A DNA stretch of 59,232 bases from JBFLYN01 sp040756655 (GTDB lineage Bacteria; Bacillota; Sulfobacillia; UBA8153), in assembly GCA_040756655.1 (NCBI GenBank), contig JBFLYN010000018.1, forward strand, positions 1-59,232, in the 5' to 3' direction. The first letter of the stretch is position 1. The number at the start of each line of letters is the position of its first letter. This document shows positions 8,794 to 17,513 of this stretch, one piece after another. The position numbers were made by a program, and so were the translations under genes. The notes below the pieces were generated by a model. That model made no database searches. It saw only the letters and a program-made list of their open reading frames with translations, and was not told the origin of the DNA.

Positions 8794-10704
8794 TCACCGG
8801 CATTCCGTGAGGTCGGGACGGTAGAGCGTGCGCTCATCTCCCACACGCCGGGTAAGGCGCACATCGTCAAAATATGCCAAAAGCGGCATGGCGTACTTCC
8901 TGGTGGTGGCCAGCATGTCCCTGAACTCGGCGGGAGTTAGCGAAGGCTTGCTCTGAAAGTGCTTAAGCACTAATTCCCTGGCGCGCTCCACGGCCTTCCG
9001 GTGGTAGACTACATCCTGGGCTTTCACCAGGTCGCCCCGGGCGATGAGCCATTCCACCAGGTCCATGCCATCATCGCCCAGTTTGAGCGCGGCCAGCGTC
9101 TCGGCCAGTGCAGGCGGGGAAAAACCCCCTTCGGAGTATACCTGCAAGAGCCGGTTACAGAGGGCCTGGGAGCGCTGGTCCAGTTTGACGTCCCGGCCTG
9201 GCAGTCCGAGCCCATCATCGTTCACCCGTAGCTTGTCTTCTGCCTGGAGGAGGCGGAGCAGGGCATTGAATGCGCGCTGGTCAAAGGCCGGGCAGCACCT
9301 GTGGCGGGTTTCCTCCCGTGGGCAGGTGCGCTTGAACGGCCTGGCCTGGAAATACTCCCCAAGGTAGCCGGTGATGGAGAGCGCGGCATGGTCGTAAACT
9401 GACCGGGCCAGGTAGACCTGGGGGTCATCGAAGGAAATCACCCGGCCCGCTGCGACCAGCCCCGCCACGTCCTGGTCGACGGCGGCCTGGCGTCGCCCAC
9501 ACACAACCGCAATCTGCTGCAGGTTGAGCGGGGCCCTGCTTTCCTGAAGCTCCAAGAACACCCGTTCCAGGGGCGTGGCCCGGGCCAGCGCGTCTAGCCT
9601 GGATAGGCCGGCCAGGTCCAGTCGCCGGTACCGGCGGGCCGTGTCCAGGACCACGCCACCGCCGATGGTGACAATGGGAGAGTACGTCCGGACGATATAG
9701 CGGTCGCCGGCGAAGGCCACCAGTGGGCTCTCGGCCCGAAAACGGATGTGGCCCAGTGAACCTGGTCCTAGCTCATCGCCGTCCAGCAAGATGATGCGCC
9801 CGATGGTTTCTGCCGTGCCCAGGTGCAACCTGACCCGGGCGCCGTTAGCCAGCGGGCGGCTGTTCTCCAAAAGCTGCATGCTGGCAGTGAAACTTCGTAC
9901 CGGGCGGAGAAAGCCCGGCCAGGTGAGGACATGTCCCCGTTGCACCTGCTCCTTTTCAACGCCGGCCAGGTTTACCGCTACGCGCTGCCCGGGTCCTGCG
10001 CACTCCACGGGGTGCCCGTGCACCTCCAGTCCCCGCACCCGCACGTAAAGCCCGGGCGGGACCAGTTCGAGCTTGTCCCCAATGGCCAGTTCACCGCAAT
10101 GCAGGGTCCCGGTGACCACGGTGCCAAAGCCAGCGACAGTGAAGGTGCGGTCCACTGGGAGCCGTGGCAGTGCGTCGCGGGCCCTTTCGGGCACCTTTTC
10201 GAGGGTCTTCTCCAGGCTCTCCAAAAGGAGGTCCAGTCCCCGGCCGGTCACGCTGGAGACGCAGACCACCGGCGCATCCTCCAAGAAGCTGCCCTGCACC
10301 GCCTGCCTTACATCCTCTTCCACCAGCTGTAGCCACTCAGCATCCACGAGGTCCACTTTGGTGATGACCACTATGCCCCGGTGAACCCGCAGGAGTCTCA
10401 GGATGTCCAGGTGCTCGCGGGTCTGTGGCATGACGCCCTCATCGGCAGCGATAACCAGGAGCACCGCGTCCATGCCGGTGGCGCCTGCCAGCATGTTCTT
10501 GATGAAGCGCTCATGGCCGGGGACATCCACTATGGCTACCTTCTCCCCGCTGGGCAGCGATAGGCTGGAAAACCCCAAATCAATAGAGATACCGCGCGCC
10601 TTCTCCTCGGGAAGACGGTCGGTGTCCACACCAGTGAGCGCCTTCACCAGTGCCGTTTTGCCATGGTCTATGTGCCCAGCGGTGCCCAGGACCAGGTGCC
10701 GCAT
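8794..10704 (-). CDS. selB: Selenocysteine-specific elongation factor SelB
   Basis: The 636-residue product has an EF-Tu-like GTPase: P-loop GHIDHGKT, the G3 motif DVPGHERF, and TKVD. This is followed by domains II/III and a C-terminal series of winged-helix domains (from about residue 390 to the end) that bind the SECIS hairpin in mRNA. SelB carries Sec-tRNA to the ribosome at UGA codons. The length fits the family (about 610-640). Its ATG at 10704 lies two bases after the selA stop, so the two are translationally coupled. It is the last gene of the minus-strand sel locus. Confidence 0.96.
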   Translation of the reverse strand: MRHLVLGTAGHIDHGKTALVKALTGVDTDRLPEEKARGISIDLGFSSLSLPSGEKVAIVDVPGHERFIKNMLAGATGMDAVLLVIAADEGVMPQTREHLDILRLLRVHRGIVVITKVDLVDAEWLQLVEEDVRQAVQGSFLEDAPVVCVSSVTGRGLDLLLESLEKTLEKVPERARDALPRLPVDRTFTVAGFGTVVTGTLHCGELAIGDKLELVPPGLYVRVRGLEVHGHPVECAGPGQRVAVNLAGVEKEQVQRGHVLTWPGFLRPVRSFTASMQLLENSRPLANGARVRLHLGTAETIGRIILLDGDELGPGSLGHIRFRAESPLVAFAGDRYIVRTYSPIVTIGGGVVLDTARRYRRLDLAGLSRLDALARATPLERVFLELQESRAPLNLQQIAVVCGRRQAAVDQDVAGLVAAGRVISFDDPQVYLARSVYDHAALSITGYLGEYFQARPFKRTCPREETRHRCCPAFDQRAFNALLRLLQAEDKLRVNDDGLGLPGRDVKLDQRSQALCNRLLQVYSEGGFSPPALAETLAALKLGDDGMDLVEWLIARGDLVKAQDVVYHRKAVERARELVLKHFQSKPSLTPAEFRDMLATTRKYAMPLLAYFDDVRLTRRVGDERTLYRPDLTECR

Positions 10705-10706
10705 GG

Positions 10707-12095
10707 TCAGACCCCCTCCTGTTCACCCAGGGCCAGCACCAGGGCCTGCTCCACATAGGAGAATTCGTCATCGGCGATGGTACGCACATCCAAAAGCAGC
10801 GCCCCGCCCTCCACCCGGCCCACCACGGGCACGGGCGCAAGGCGCAGCCCGGCTTCCAGCCGGTTGACGGAAAAAGGCGGCTCGACCCTAACCACGAACC
10901 CTAAAAGCTCCACTCCCGGCAAGGAGCCGCCGCCCACCGGGGCTTTGGCCTCTTCCACGGATATCCTACACCCGTGCCCGGGGATGGCGGAAAGCCGGCG
11001 GCACAGGCGGCGCGCACGCTTTTTCAGCTGGGCCGGCGCAGCCGATAGTGCGGCCAGGGTAGGGATGGCGGCCCGGGCCCGGCCTGGGTCGTAGTACAGC
11101 CTGAGAGTGGCTTCCAGGGCGGCCAAGGTCAGCTTGTCCACGCGCAGCGCCCTGGCCAGCGCGTTCTTACGGGCGGCTTCCACCAGGTGGCGCAACCCAC
11201 AGATGACGCCCGCCTGGGGTCCGCCAAGGAGCTTATCGCCGCTGAAGGTGACCACCCCTGCGCCTTCTTCCAGGGCCATGGACACCGTGCGCTCGGCGGG
11301 CAGGCCCAGGGGTGACAGGTCCACCAAGACCCCGCTACCCAGGTCCTCCACCAGCGGCAAATTATGCCGGGCGGCCAGCTGCGCCAGTTCCCGGCCAGTG
11401 GGCTCGTGGTGATACCCGGATATCACGAAGTTGCTGGGATGAACTCGAAGGATAAGAGCAGTTTGAGGCGTGATGGCCGACTCGTAATCCGAAAGGTAAG
11501 TGCGGTTGGTGGTCCCCACTTCCACCAGGCGGCAACCCCCGCTCTCCATGACCGCAGGCAGGCGAAAGGAGCCGCCGATCTCCACCAGCTGGCCCCGGGA
11601 AACGATGACCTCCCGCCCGCAGGAGAGCGTGTTCAGGACCAACAGCACGGCGGCGGCGTTGTTGTTGACCACCAGCGCTTCCTCGGCACCCGTGAGCCTG
11701 GTGAGTAATTCCCGCACGTGCCCATGCCGCGAGCCACGCTCGCCGGTTTCCAGGTCATATTCCAGATTGGTGTAGCCCCGGGCGGCTTTTTCCACGGCCC
11801 GGCACGCGTCTTCGGCCAGCCGGGCCCGGCCGAGGTTGGTGTGGAGGATGATGCCGGTGGCGTTTACCACGGGCCTGAGCCCGGGGATTGTGCGCTGGAG
11901 CAGGTTCAACGCCAACAAGGCCACGGTGCTGGTGTCAACTCCGGGCACCGGCTCTCCCGAGCGAATGCGCTGGCGGAGGCCTTCCAGCACTTGGCGGATG
12001 GCGTCCACCAGCTCCCGGCGAGAATACCGGGTGGTTCCGGCGACAGCCAGCACCTGGTCCACAGAGGGTAGTTGTCGCAGCAGATGCATGGTCAT
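10707..12095 (-). CDS. selA: L-seryl-tRNA(Sec) selenium transferase SelA
   Basis: The 462-residue PLP enzyme converts Ser-tRNA-Sec to Sec-tRNA-Sec using selenophosphate. Visible blocks: an N-terminal tRNA-binding part (LLRQLPSVDQVL), VNATGIILHTNLGRA, NNNAAAVLLVLNTL, and the PLP lysine in VTFSGDKLLGGPQAG. The frame is open 18 codons further upstream, but those residues are unlike SelA. The ATG at 12095 has a GGGGTGAT-type ribosome site directly upstream with about seven bases from its core; a second ATG at 12089 is possible. It sits between the tRNA-Sec gene and selB. Confidence 0.96.
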   Translation of the reverse strand: MTMHLLRQLPSVDQVLAVAGTTRYSRRELVDAIRQVLEGLRQRIRSGEPVPGVDTSTVALLALNLLQRTIPGLRPVVNATGIILHTNLGRARLAEDACRAVEKAARGYTNLEYDLETGERGSRHGHVRELLTRLTGAEEALVVNNNAAAVLLVLNTLSCGREVIVSRGQLVEIGGSFRLPAVMESGGCRLVEVGTTNRTYLSDYESAITPQTALILRVHPSNFVISGYHHEPTGRELAQLAARHNLPLVEDLGSGVLVDLSPLGLPAERTVSMALEEGAGVVTFSGDKLLGGPQAGVICGLRHLVEAARKNALARALRVDKLTLAALEATLRLYYDPGRARAAIPTLAALSAAPAQLKKRARRLCRRLSAIPGHGCRISVEEAKAPVGGGSLPGVELLGFVVRVEPPFSVNRLEAGLRLAPVPVVGRVEGGALLLDVRTIADDEFSYVEQALVLALGEQEGV

Positions 12096-12156
12096 TCCAT
12101 CACCCCAATAGAAAAACGCCCGGCCGGGGCCGGGTTGGATGGCACACAATAGCTAC

Positions 12157-12252
12157 TGGCGGGAGCAGGTGGGAATCGAACCCACCGTGGGCCCTTGAGA
12201 CCCACCATTGGATTTGAAGTCCAAGGGCAACACCAGTCCTCCAGCTGCTCCC
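12157..12252 (-). tRNA. selC: tRNA-Sec (anticodon UCA), CCA encoded
   Basis: The 96-base RNA folds with a perfect 8-bp acceptor stem (GGGAGCAG at 12252-12245 with CTGCTCCC), a 5-bp T stem (GTGGG/CCCAC, loop TTCGATT), and an anticodon stem TTGGA/TCCAA enclosing loop CTTCAAA with anticodon TCA. It has a long variable arm and an encoded CCA end (12159-12157) after discriminator G. The 8-bp acceptor and the long extra arm are hallmarks of bacterial tRNA-Sec. It lies between selD and selA on the same strand. Confidence 0.97.
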
Positions 12253-12290
12253 GCAAGCGCTCTTGATTGTATACCTAAGGCGCGCTCCTG

Positions 12291-13331
12291 TCAACGAACC
12301 AAGATGAGTGCTTCTCCCTGCTCCGTGGCCCGACCCACGCGCCAGCAGGGAGCTTTTCGCTCATCCATGGCCCGCACGAAAACCTCCTCGCGCCCGGGTG
12401 GCAAAGAAACCAAAAGCCCCCCGGAAGTCTGCGGGTCGTACATGAGTCGGGTATGCCCCGGTGACACGCCCGGACCTACCACCACCTTGGAGCCGAAGTG
12501 ATCCTGGTTCCGGTGGGCCCCACCCGGCAACTTGCCTTGGGCGGCCAGTTCCACGGCTCCATCCAGCCAGGGCAGGGCACCAGCGTCCAGTTCCAGGCTA
12601 ACCCGGCTGGCCACAGCCATTTCCGACCCATGGCCCAAAAGGCCGAACCCGGTGATGTCCGTGCAACCCGTGGCGCCCGCCGCCCGGGCGGCATCGGCCG
12701 CGTCCCGGTTGAGCTCCGCCATGGTGCGGTACAGGGCACGCTCCCTGCTCTCATCCAGTGCCCGGTCCCGGAGCGCGCGAAGAAGCACTCCGGTGCCCAG
12801 CGGCTTGGTCAGGAATAACACATCACCGGCCCGGCAGCCTGCATTGGTCAGGATGTGCCCGGGCTCGCCCAGCCCGATCACGGCCAACCCGTACATGGGT
12901 TCATCACCACACACCGTGTGACCCCCGCCCAGCACGGCACCGGCTTCGGCCACCTTCTCTGCTCCCCCCCTGAGGATCTCTTGCAGGATTCCCGGGTCCA
13001 GCCCCGTCGGGAAGATGGCCACGTTGAGCGCCAGGAGCGGTCTTGCCCCCATGGCGTAAACGTCGGACAGGGCATTGGCCGCTGCCACCTGCCCAAATTC
13101 GTACCCGTTGTTGGCCACAGGCGGAAAGAAATCCACGGTGAATACCAGCGCTGTGTTCTCGTCCAGCTGGTAGACCGCCGCATCGTCGCCGGTGGCATAG
13201 CCCACCAGGAGGCGCCGGTCCACCAACCCGGGTAAGTGCCGCAGGACCTGCGACAGGGCCCCTGGGCCCAACTTAGCGGCTCACCCGGCCGTCTTGCTAA
13301 GAGCAGTCAAAAGGACCTCATCTTTTTTCAC
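12291..13331 (-). CDS. selD: Selenophosphate synthetase SelD, itself a selenoprotein
   Basis: SelD makes selenophosphate from selenide and ATP. A conventional reading begins late, at LGPGALSQVLRHLP, but the frame continues upstream through TGA 13283-13281 to a GTG at 13331 with GGGGAGG about six bases before it. The recoded N-terminus reads VKKDEVLLTALSKTAG-U-AAKLGPG, exactly where other SelD proteins carry the catalytic Cys or Sec at position 17-20. The product is 346 residues with Sec17. Further blocks are present: ATGDDAAVY, FTVDFFPP, ANALSDVYAMG, GGGHTV, TDITGFGLLGH, and YDPQTSGGLL. It heads the sel locus, so selenium incorporation feeds back on its own synthetase. Confidence 0.93.
13256..13283 (-). 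promoter_or_regulatory. UGA(Sec) codon and candidate bacterial SECIS hairpin in selD
   Basis: The recoded TGA is at 13283-13281. Eleven bases downstream, GGGCC (13269-13265) pairs with GGCCC (13260-13256) around the loop CAGG. The apical loop lies 16 bases after the UGA, at the short end of the range known for bacterial SECIS elements. SelB would bind it. Confidence 0.6.
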
Positions 13332-13578
13332 GACGCCACCTCCCCCGGGTTATTTTCCTCAAGAAAGAGTGGTTCGACACGCCTTTCCCCGATCCTTGCC
13401 AGTGACCAGGTAGAATCGGAGCAGCGAACGCAAGGCCAACGCCGGGACGCAACGCGACTCCGGCCTGGAAGCAGCGAGCATGGACTCCCGGGCCGTATTT
13501 TGGAAACACCAGGCGCATAGACCTGCCCGGCCGGGCCCATGCTGGGACTGACGACTAAAGTTCCGAGGTGGGGATGGT

Positions 13579-14001
13579 ATGCGGACCAGACTGGGTGTCG
13601 GCCTAGCCGCCGGCCTCCTGGGCGGGTTGGTGGCGGGAGCGGTGCTATGGGCTCTATGGATCCTGCCCACCCTCGGCGTGCTGCTCCAAGAGCCCACGGC
13701 CGGGCGCGGTTTTCTAGTGCACCTGGGACTGAGCCTGGTGGCCGGGGCAAGCTTCGGGCCGGTGGTGGGTGTGCCCCGGACGTGGGCCAAGGGGCTTTTG
13801 GCCGGAGCGGCGCTGGGCACAGTGGTCTGGATGGTTGGCCCGCTGCTCCTGGTGCCCGCGATGTTGGGCTTCCCAGCGCAGCTCCCGTTTTTTTGGCACT
13901 ACGGCGCTTCCTTGGGAGCCTACCTGACTTACGGGGTGGTCACCGGGCTGTCCGCCACTGCCCTGGGCCTGCACGCGGCCGGAGGAGGTGCCGGGACATG
14001 A
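13579..14001 (+). CDS. Small multi-pass membrane protein, function unknown
   Basis: The 140-residue product is almost entirely hydrophobic, with about four predicted membrane segments rich in Gly/Ala/Leu (GLAAGLLGGLVAGAVLWALWI, FLVHLGLSLVAGASFG, LLAGAALGTVVWMVGPLLLV, YGASLGAYLTYGVVTGLSATALGL). I do not recognise a family with certainty. The ATG at 13579 follows GGGGATGGT. Its stop overlaps the ATG of the sorbosone-dehydrogenase-like gene (ACATGA), so the two are probably co-transcribed and coupled, and the membrane protein may accompany that exported enzyme. The 247 bases upstream separate it from the divergent selD and should hold promoters for both. Confidence 0.75.
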   Translation: MRTRLGVGLAAGLLGGLVAGAVLWALWILPTLGVLLQEPTAGRGFLVHLGLSLVAGASFGPVVGVPRTWAKGLLAGAALGTVVWMVGPLLLVPAMLGFPAQLPFFWHYGASLGAYLTYGVVTGLSATALGLHAAGGGAGT

Positions 14002-15401
14002 AGCGTTGGATGCTGGCGGGCGTGGCGTTTGCCGCGGCCGTGATCATGGTCAGCTTGGGCTACAGCATGCCCATGCTCCGGCCTTCCCCGGGGGATGTTG
14101 CAGACATCGAACTGGCAGACGGCTATGTCATCGAGAAGGTAGTCACCGGGCTGACCTTTCCCACCAGCCTGGCCTTGGACGGGCAGGGTTCCATCTATAT
14201 CGCCGAGGCCGGGTGGTCGTACGGGCCCAAGCCAGCCGACGCCCGGGTGCTCCGCGTCCGCCAGGACGGGCGGGCCACCGTGCTGGTGGCTGGTCTCAAT
14301 GGTCCCGTGAACGGTATCACCTACCACGAGGGTTACATCTACATTTCCCACCGGGGGACCATCTCCCGCATTGCCCCAGGTGGAACGCTGGAGGACCTGA
14401 TCACCTGTCTACCTTCCCTGGGCGACCATCACAACAACGACCTAGTATTCGGCCCCGACGGCAAACTCTACTTCGGCCAGGGCACCGCCACCAACGCGGG
14501 CGTGGTTGGCCACGATAGCTTCGTGTACGGGTGGGCCAACGCTCACCCCCAGTTCCATGATCACCCGGCCCGGGACGTACAGCTGGCTGGCGTCAACTAC
14601 ACCACCGTTGACTTGCGTACCCTCAACCCCGTGGATACGGCTACCACCGGGGCCTTCGTGCCCTTTGGGACCCGCACGACACCCGGGCAGGTGGTCCCAG
14701 GACGGGTACCCGCCAGCGGCACGATTATGCGGGCAGATCCCGGTGGCCAAAACCTGGAGGTCCATGCCTGGGGCTTGCGCAATCCATACGGGTTGCGCTT
14801 CGATGCCGCCGGCAACCTCTGGTGCACCAACCACGGTTACGACGACCGGGGAGTGCGCCCGGTGGCCAACTCCCCGGACTTCCTCTACCGGGTGGTCGAA
14901 GACGGGTTCTACGGGTGGCCGGACTATGTGGGCACCGAACCCGTCACCGCTCCCCATTTCCAGTCTCCCACAGGCCCGGAACTGGCCTTTCTCCTCCAGC
15001 AGCACCCGGCCGTAGAAGCGCCTGTGGCCAGTTTCCCGGCTCACTCCGGGGCCATGAAATTCGACTTTAGCCCGGGCGGGGAGTTCGGTTTTGGCGGTCA
15101 CGTCTTTGTGGCCTTATTTGGAAATGCAGCTCCCACCATGGCCGCGCTGCGGGCCCCGGTGGGTTCCCGGGTGGTGCGAGTCGACCCGGCCACCGGCCGG
15201 GCGGAGGATTTCGCCGCCAACCGGTTTCTGGGCCGGGCCGGCATCAAGGAAAACGGCTTCAACCGGCCCATTGACGTCAAGTTCAGCCCGGACGGTTCTG
15301 CCCTCTATGTGCTGGACTTCGGGGTGCTCGAGATCAGCGACATGAGTCCCAACGCCATAGGGCGTACGGGCATCCTGTGGAAGATATCCAGGCAACCGTA
15401 G
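13998..15401 (+). CDS. Exported sorbosone/glucose dehydrogenase-like beta-propeller protein
   Basis: The start is ATG 13998 behind GGAGGAGG. The 467-residue protein has an N-terminal membrane anchor or signal (RWMLAGVAFAAAVIMVSLGY) and a six-bladed NHL/PQQ-sorbosone-dehydrogenase-type propeller: FPTSLALDGQGSIYIAEAG, GPVNGITYHEGYIYISHRG, HHNNDLVFGPDGKLYFGQG, EVHAWGLRNPYGLRFDAAGNLWCTNHG and FSPDGSALYVLDFG are repeated-blade motifs. Relatives oxidise sugars with PQQ, but no PQQ genes are nearby and many Firmicute members have unknown substrates. It is translationally coupled to the upstream small membrane protein. Confidence 0.85.
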   Translation: MKRWMLAGVAFAAAVIMVSLGYSMPMLRPSPGDVADIELADGYVIEKVVTGLTFPTSLALDGQGSIYIAEAGWSYGPKPADARVLRVRQDGRATVLVAGLNGPVNGITYHEGYIYISHRGTISRIAPGGTLEDLITCLPSLGDHHNNDLVFGPDGKLYFGQGTATNAGVVGHDSFVYGWANAHPQFHDHPARDVQLAGVNYTTVDLRTLNPVDTATTGAFVPFGTRTTPGQVVPGRVPASGTIMRADPGGQNLEVHAWGLRNPYGLRFDAAGNLWCTNHGYDDRGVRPVANSPDFLYRVVEDGFYGWPDYVGTEPVTAPHFQSPTGPELAFLLQQHPAVEAPVASFPAHSGAMKFDFSPGGEFGFGGHVFVALFGNAAPTMAALRAPVGSRVVRVDPATGRAEDFAANRFLGRAGIKENGFNRPIDVKFSPDGSALYVLDFGVLEISDMSPNAIGRTGILWKISRQP

Positions 15402-15941
15402 GAGCTTCCCATCCGGGCGTTGACATGGGTGAGCATTCGTCGGGCCTCAAGTGAGTCTTCGTCCTAGGCACGCCCGGCTCGGTTTCAAGCAGGGTGCTAG
15501 CCGGGGGGGCTGTGACGGCCAACCCGCCGGACTGGACCTGTGCCAGCACCTGCAGTCTTGTCCATGACCGTGGCGTCTAGCTACCGGGCGAAAGACAGAT
15601 GAGCCATCGGCCCGGTAAAGGGCGGGATTGACTCGCACCAGGTGGAACGAGTCGAACATGAACCGACCGTCATGGCCATGCTCTCCGCGGCTTCTCAAGC
15701 GGCCATCTCCGGCGGCCGCCCGGCCATCCTGGGACGTGATGTGGGCCGGCGCCCCCACCCTGTACGCCGCTATCTCTGCAAGCCTGGAACAGCCATCGCC
15801 AGGTGATGGCACCGCCCCTGGGCCGGTGGCCGGCCTCCCTCTGAAGCAGGACGGGAACCGTCGTGCCCGCCCTCCGTCATATCTCACTGGGGGTGTCCCA
15901 TTTCCTCCGGCCTGTTCGTCATAGATGATGGAGAGTGATCC
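15402..15941. other. 540-base region without a recognised gene
   Basis: No complete gene is visible. A short frame around 15640-15730 on the plus strand has coding-like composition (VERVEHEPTVMAMLSAASQA) but has no start, and it ends without any family I recognise, so it may be a remnant. The promoter of the sigma-factor gene should lie near the right end. Confidence 0.4.
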
Positions 15942-16460
15942 GTGCACATGGCCGCATCAGTGCTGGCTACCGACGAAGCTGCGTTGTGGCATGCTCATGG
16001 CAGCGAGATTTATCGCTACTTGCTCCGGCTGACGGGCCGCAAGGAAACCGCCGAGGACCTGACCCAGGAGACCTTCTTGCGGGCCATCCGCCAGCTGCGC
16101 AGCATGAAGGAGCCTCCAGAGAACCCGCGGGCATGGTTGTACCGCATCGCCACCAACCAGGCCGTCGACCTTTGCCGGAGAAACCGGCTGGTTTCCTGGG
16201 TGCCCTTTTCCCATCGACACATCGGGGTGGGTGAGGATCCCACCAGGAGTCTGGGCGAGCAGGACCGGGTGCTACAGGCGCTGAGGAAGCTCCCGCCCCA
16301 GTCGGCCGCCATGCTCCTGCTCAAGGACGCCGACGGGTTCTCTACCCGGGAAATCGCAGCCATGCTGGGTCAGAACTACGAAGCGGCCCGCAAACGGCTG
16401 GCGCGTGCCCGCGAAGCTCTCCGTCAAGAGTACCTGCGCATGAAGGGGAGAGAGCTATGA
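15942..16460 (+). CDS. ECF-type RNA polymerase sigma factor
   Basis: The 172-residue protein has sigma region 2 (HGSEIYRYLLRLTGRKETAEDLTQETFLRAI, with YRIATNQAVDLCRR) and region 4 (LPPQSAAMLLLKDADGFSTREIAAMLGQNYEAARKRLARARE), and no region 3, as expected for extracytoplasmic-function sigma factors. It should direct RNA polymerase to a small stress or envelope regulon. GTG 15942 is taken as start (GGAGAGTGAT upstream); an ATG two codons later is an alternative. Its stop overlaps the start of the anti-sigma gene by four bases (ATGA), a typical coupled pair. Confidence 0.92.
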   Translation: MHMAASVLATDEAALWHAHGSEIYRYLLRLTGRKETAEDLTQETFLRAIRQLRSMKEPPENPRAWLYRIATNQAVDLCRRNRLVSWVPFSHRHIGVGEDPTRSLGEQDRVLQALRKLPPQSAAMLLLKDADGFSTREIAAMLGQNYEAARKRLARAREALRQEYLRMKGREL

Positions 16461-17269
16461 ACTGCAACTTGGAGTGGGAGAAGCTGGCCCTGTACGCCAA
16501 CGACGACCTTTCCCAACAGGAGCGACTCGGGGCAGAAGCTCACATCGCCCGGTGCGCCCGCTGCCAAAGGGTCCTGCAGGAGTACCGAGAAAGCAGCTGG
16601 GCCCTGTCCCGGACCCTGTTGGAGGTGGGTGCTCCTGACCTGACGAGGCAGGCCCGGGGTACTCCTGGCCGGGCGGCCTACCTGGTGACTGCAGCTGGCC
16701 TGGTAGTAGCCGTCATGGTGGCGCTGAGCCCGGGCGTGCGGGCCGGGGTGGCACGCCTATTCGGCTGGTATAGTGTATCGGTGAAGCCACCGGTCTCGGC
16801 CGGGCAAGAGCATGATGACAGCAGCACCGTGTACTTCGAACGGGAGTTTGCCAGTGAGCATACCATCCACGTGTTCACCCACAGCCTGGATGAAGCCAGG
16901 GCCTTCTTGGGATTCGGCGTGGCGCTGCCCCCGGCGCTGGAGGGCCGGGAGATGCTGCTATTCAGGGAGGTGACAGACGAAGGCGATCTGGTCATGGTGG
17001 GCCTGAGCGAACCCAACCTAGGCTTCTGGGCGCGCTACCGCCCGGCCGGAGACCACAGGGTCCAGGTCACCTACGGGAGTGATTACCAGGTCACTACCGA
17101 GACCCGGGTCATCGGGGGCCGCCAGGCCCTGCTGGTGTGGACCGAACGCATCAGCGGAAAGCGCGGGCCCGTGGAGATCTGGCTGGAGGATGGAAACTGG
17201 GTATATGAGCTCAGGGATAACCTGGGTAGCATGGAAACGCTCCTCAATCTGGTTGAATCCATGCGCTAG
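16457..17269 (+). CDS. Membrane anti-sigma factor with zinc-finger domain
   Basis: The 270-residue product begins with a zf-HC2 anti-sigma motif (LGAEAHIARCARCQRVLQ: His-x3-Cys-x2-Cys), then one transmembrane helix (AYLVTAAGLVVAVMVALSPG) and an extracytoplasmic domain of about 170 residues resembling DUF4367-type sensors (TVYFEREFASEHTIHVFTHSL, EDGNWVYELRDN). It should hold the neighbouring ECF sigma factor at the membrane until an envelope signal releases it. The four-base overlap with the sigma gene supports this. The 240 bases after it hold no gene. Confidence 0.88.
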   Translation: MNCNLEWEKLALYANDDLSQQERLGAEAHIARCARCQRVLQEYRESSWALSRTLLEVGAPDLTRQARGTPGRAAYLVTAAGLVVAVMVALSPGVRAGVARLFGWYSVSVKPPVSAGQEHDDSSTVYFEREFASEHTIHVFTHSLDEARAFLGFGVALPPALEGREMLLFREVTDEGDLVMVGLSEPNLGFWARYRPAGDHRVQVTYGSDYQVTTETRVIGGRQALLVWTERISGKRGPVEIWLEDGNWVYELRDNLGSMETLLNLVESMR

Positions 17270-17513
17270 CACCGACGGCACTACCCGCACCTAAGGCCCA
17301 GGCCTAACCTCTTGGTTTTGCCTGGTGCACATGGGTAGAACGGCGGGCAGGAGCCTCCTGCGCCCGGCTCGCCTGGGTGCAAGTTAGGGCCGGCCGGATC
17401 ATGGGAGAACTCCCGAAGAGAGCGTAGCCTACCAGGCTGATGGTCTTTGGGCCGGCCTGTCTGAGGGGTAGCCCCCGGACGTCCCGGCCTGCATCCTCTG
17501 GAAAGAGCAGAAA

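Noticed and set aside
8640..8870. Minus-strand frame after selB
   Set aside because: Its only start codon is inside selB, there is no ribosome site, and the translation is not recognisable.
15447..15947. Long minus-strand open frame opposite the region upstream of the sigma factor
   Set aside because: No start with a ribosome site, low-complexity Arg/Gly/Pro-rich translation typical of antisense frames in GC-rich DNA, no family resemblance.
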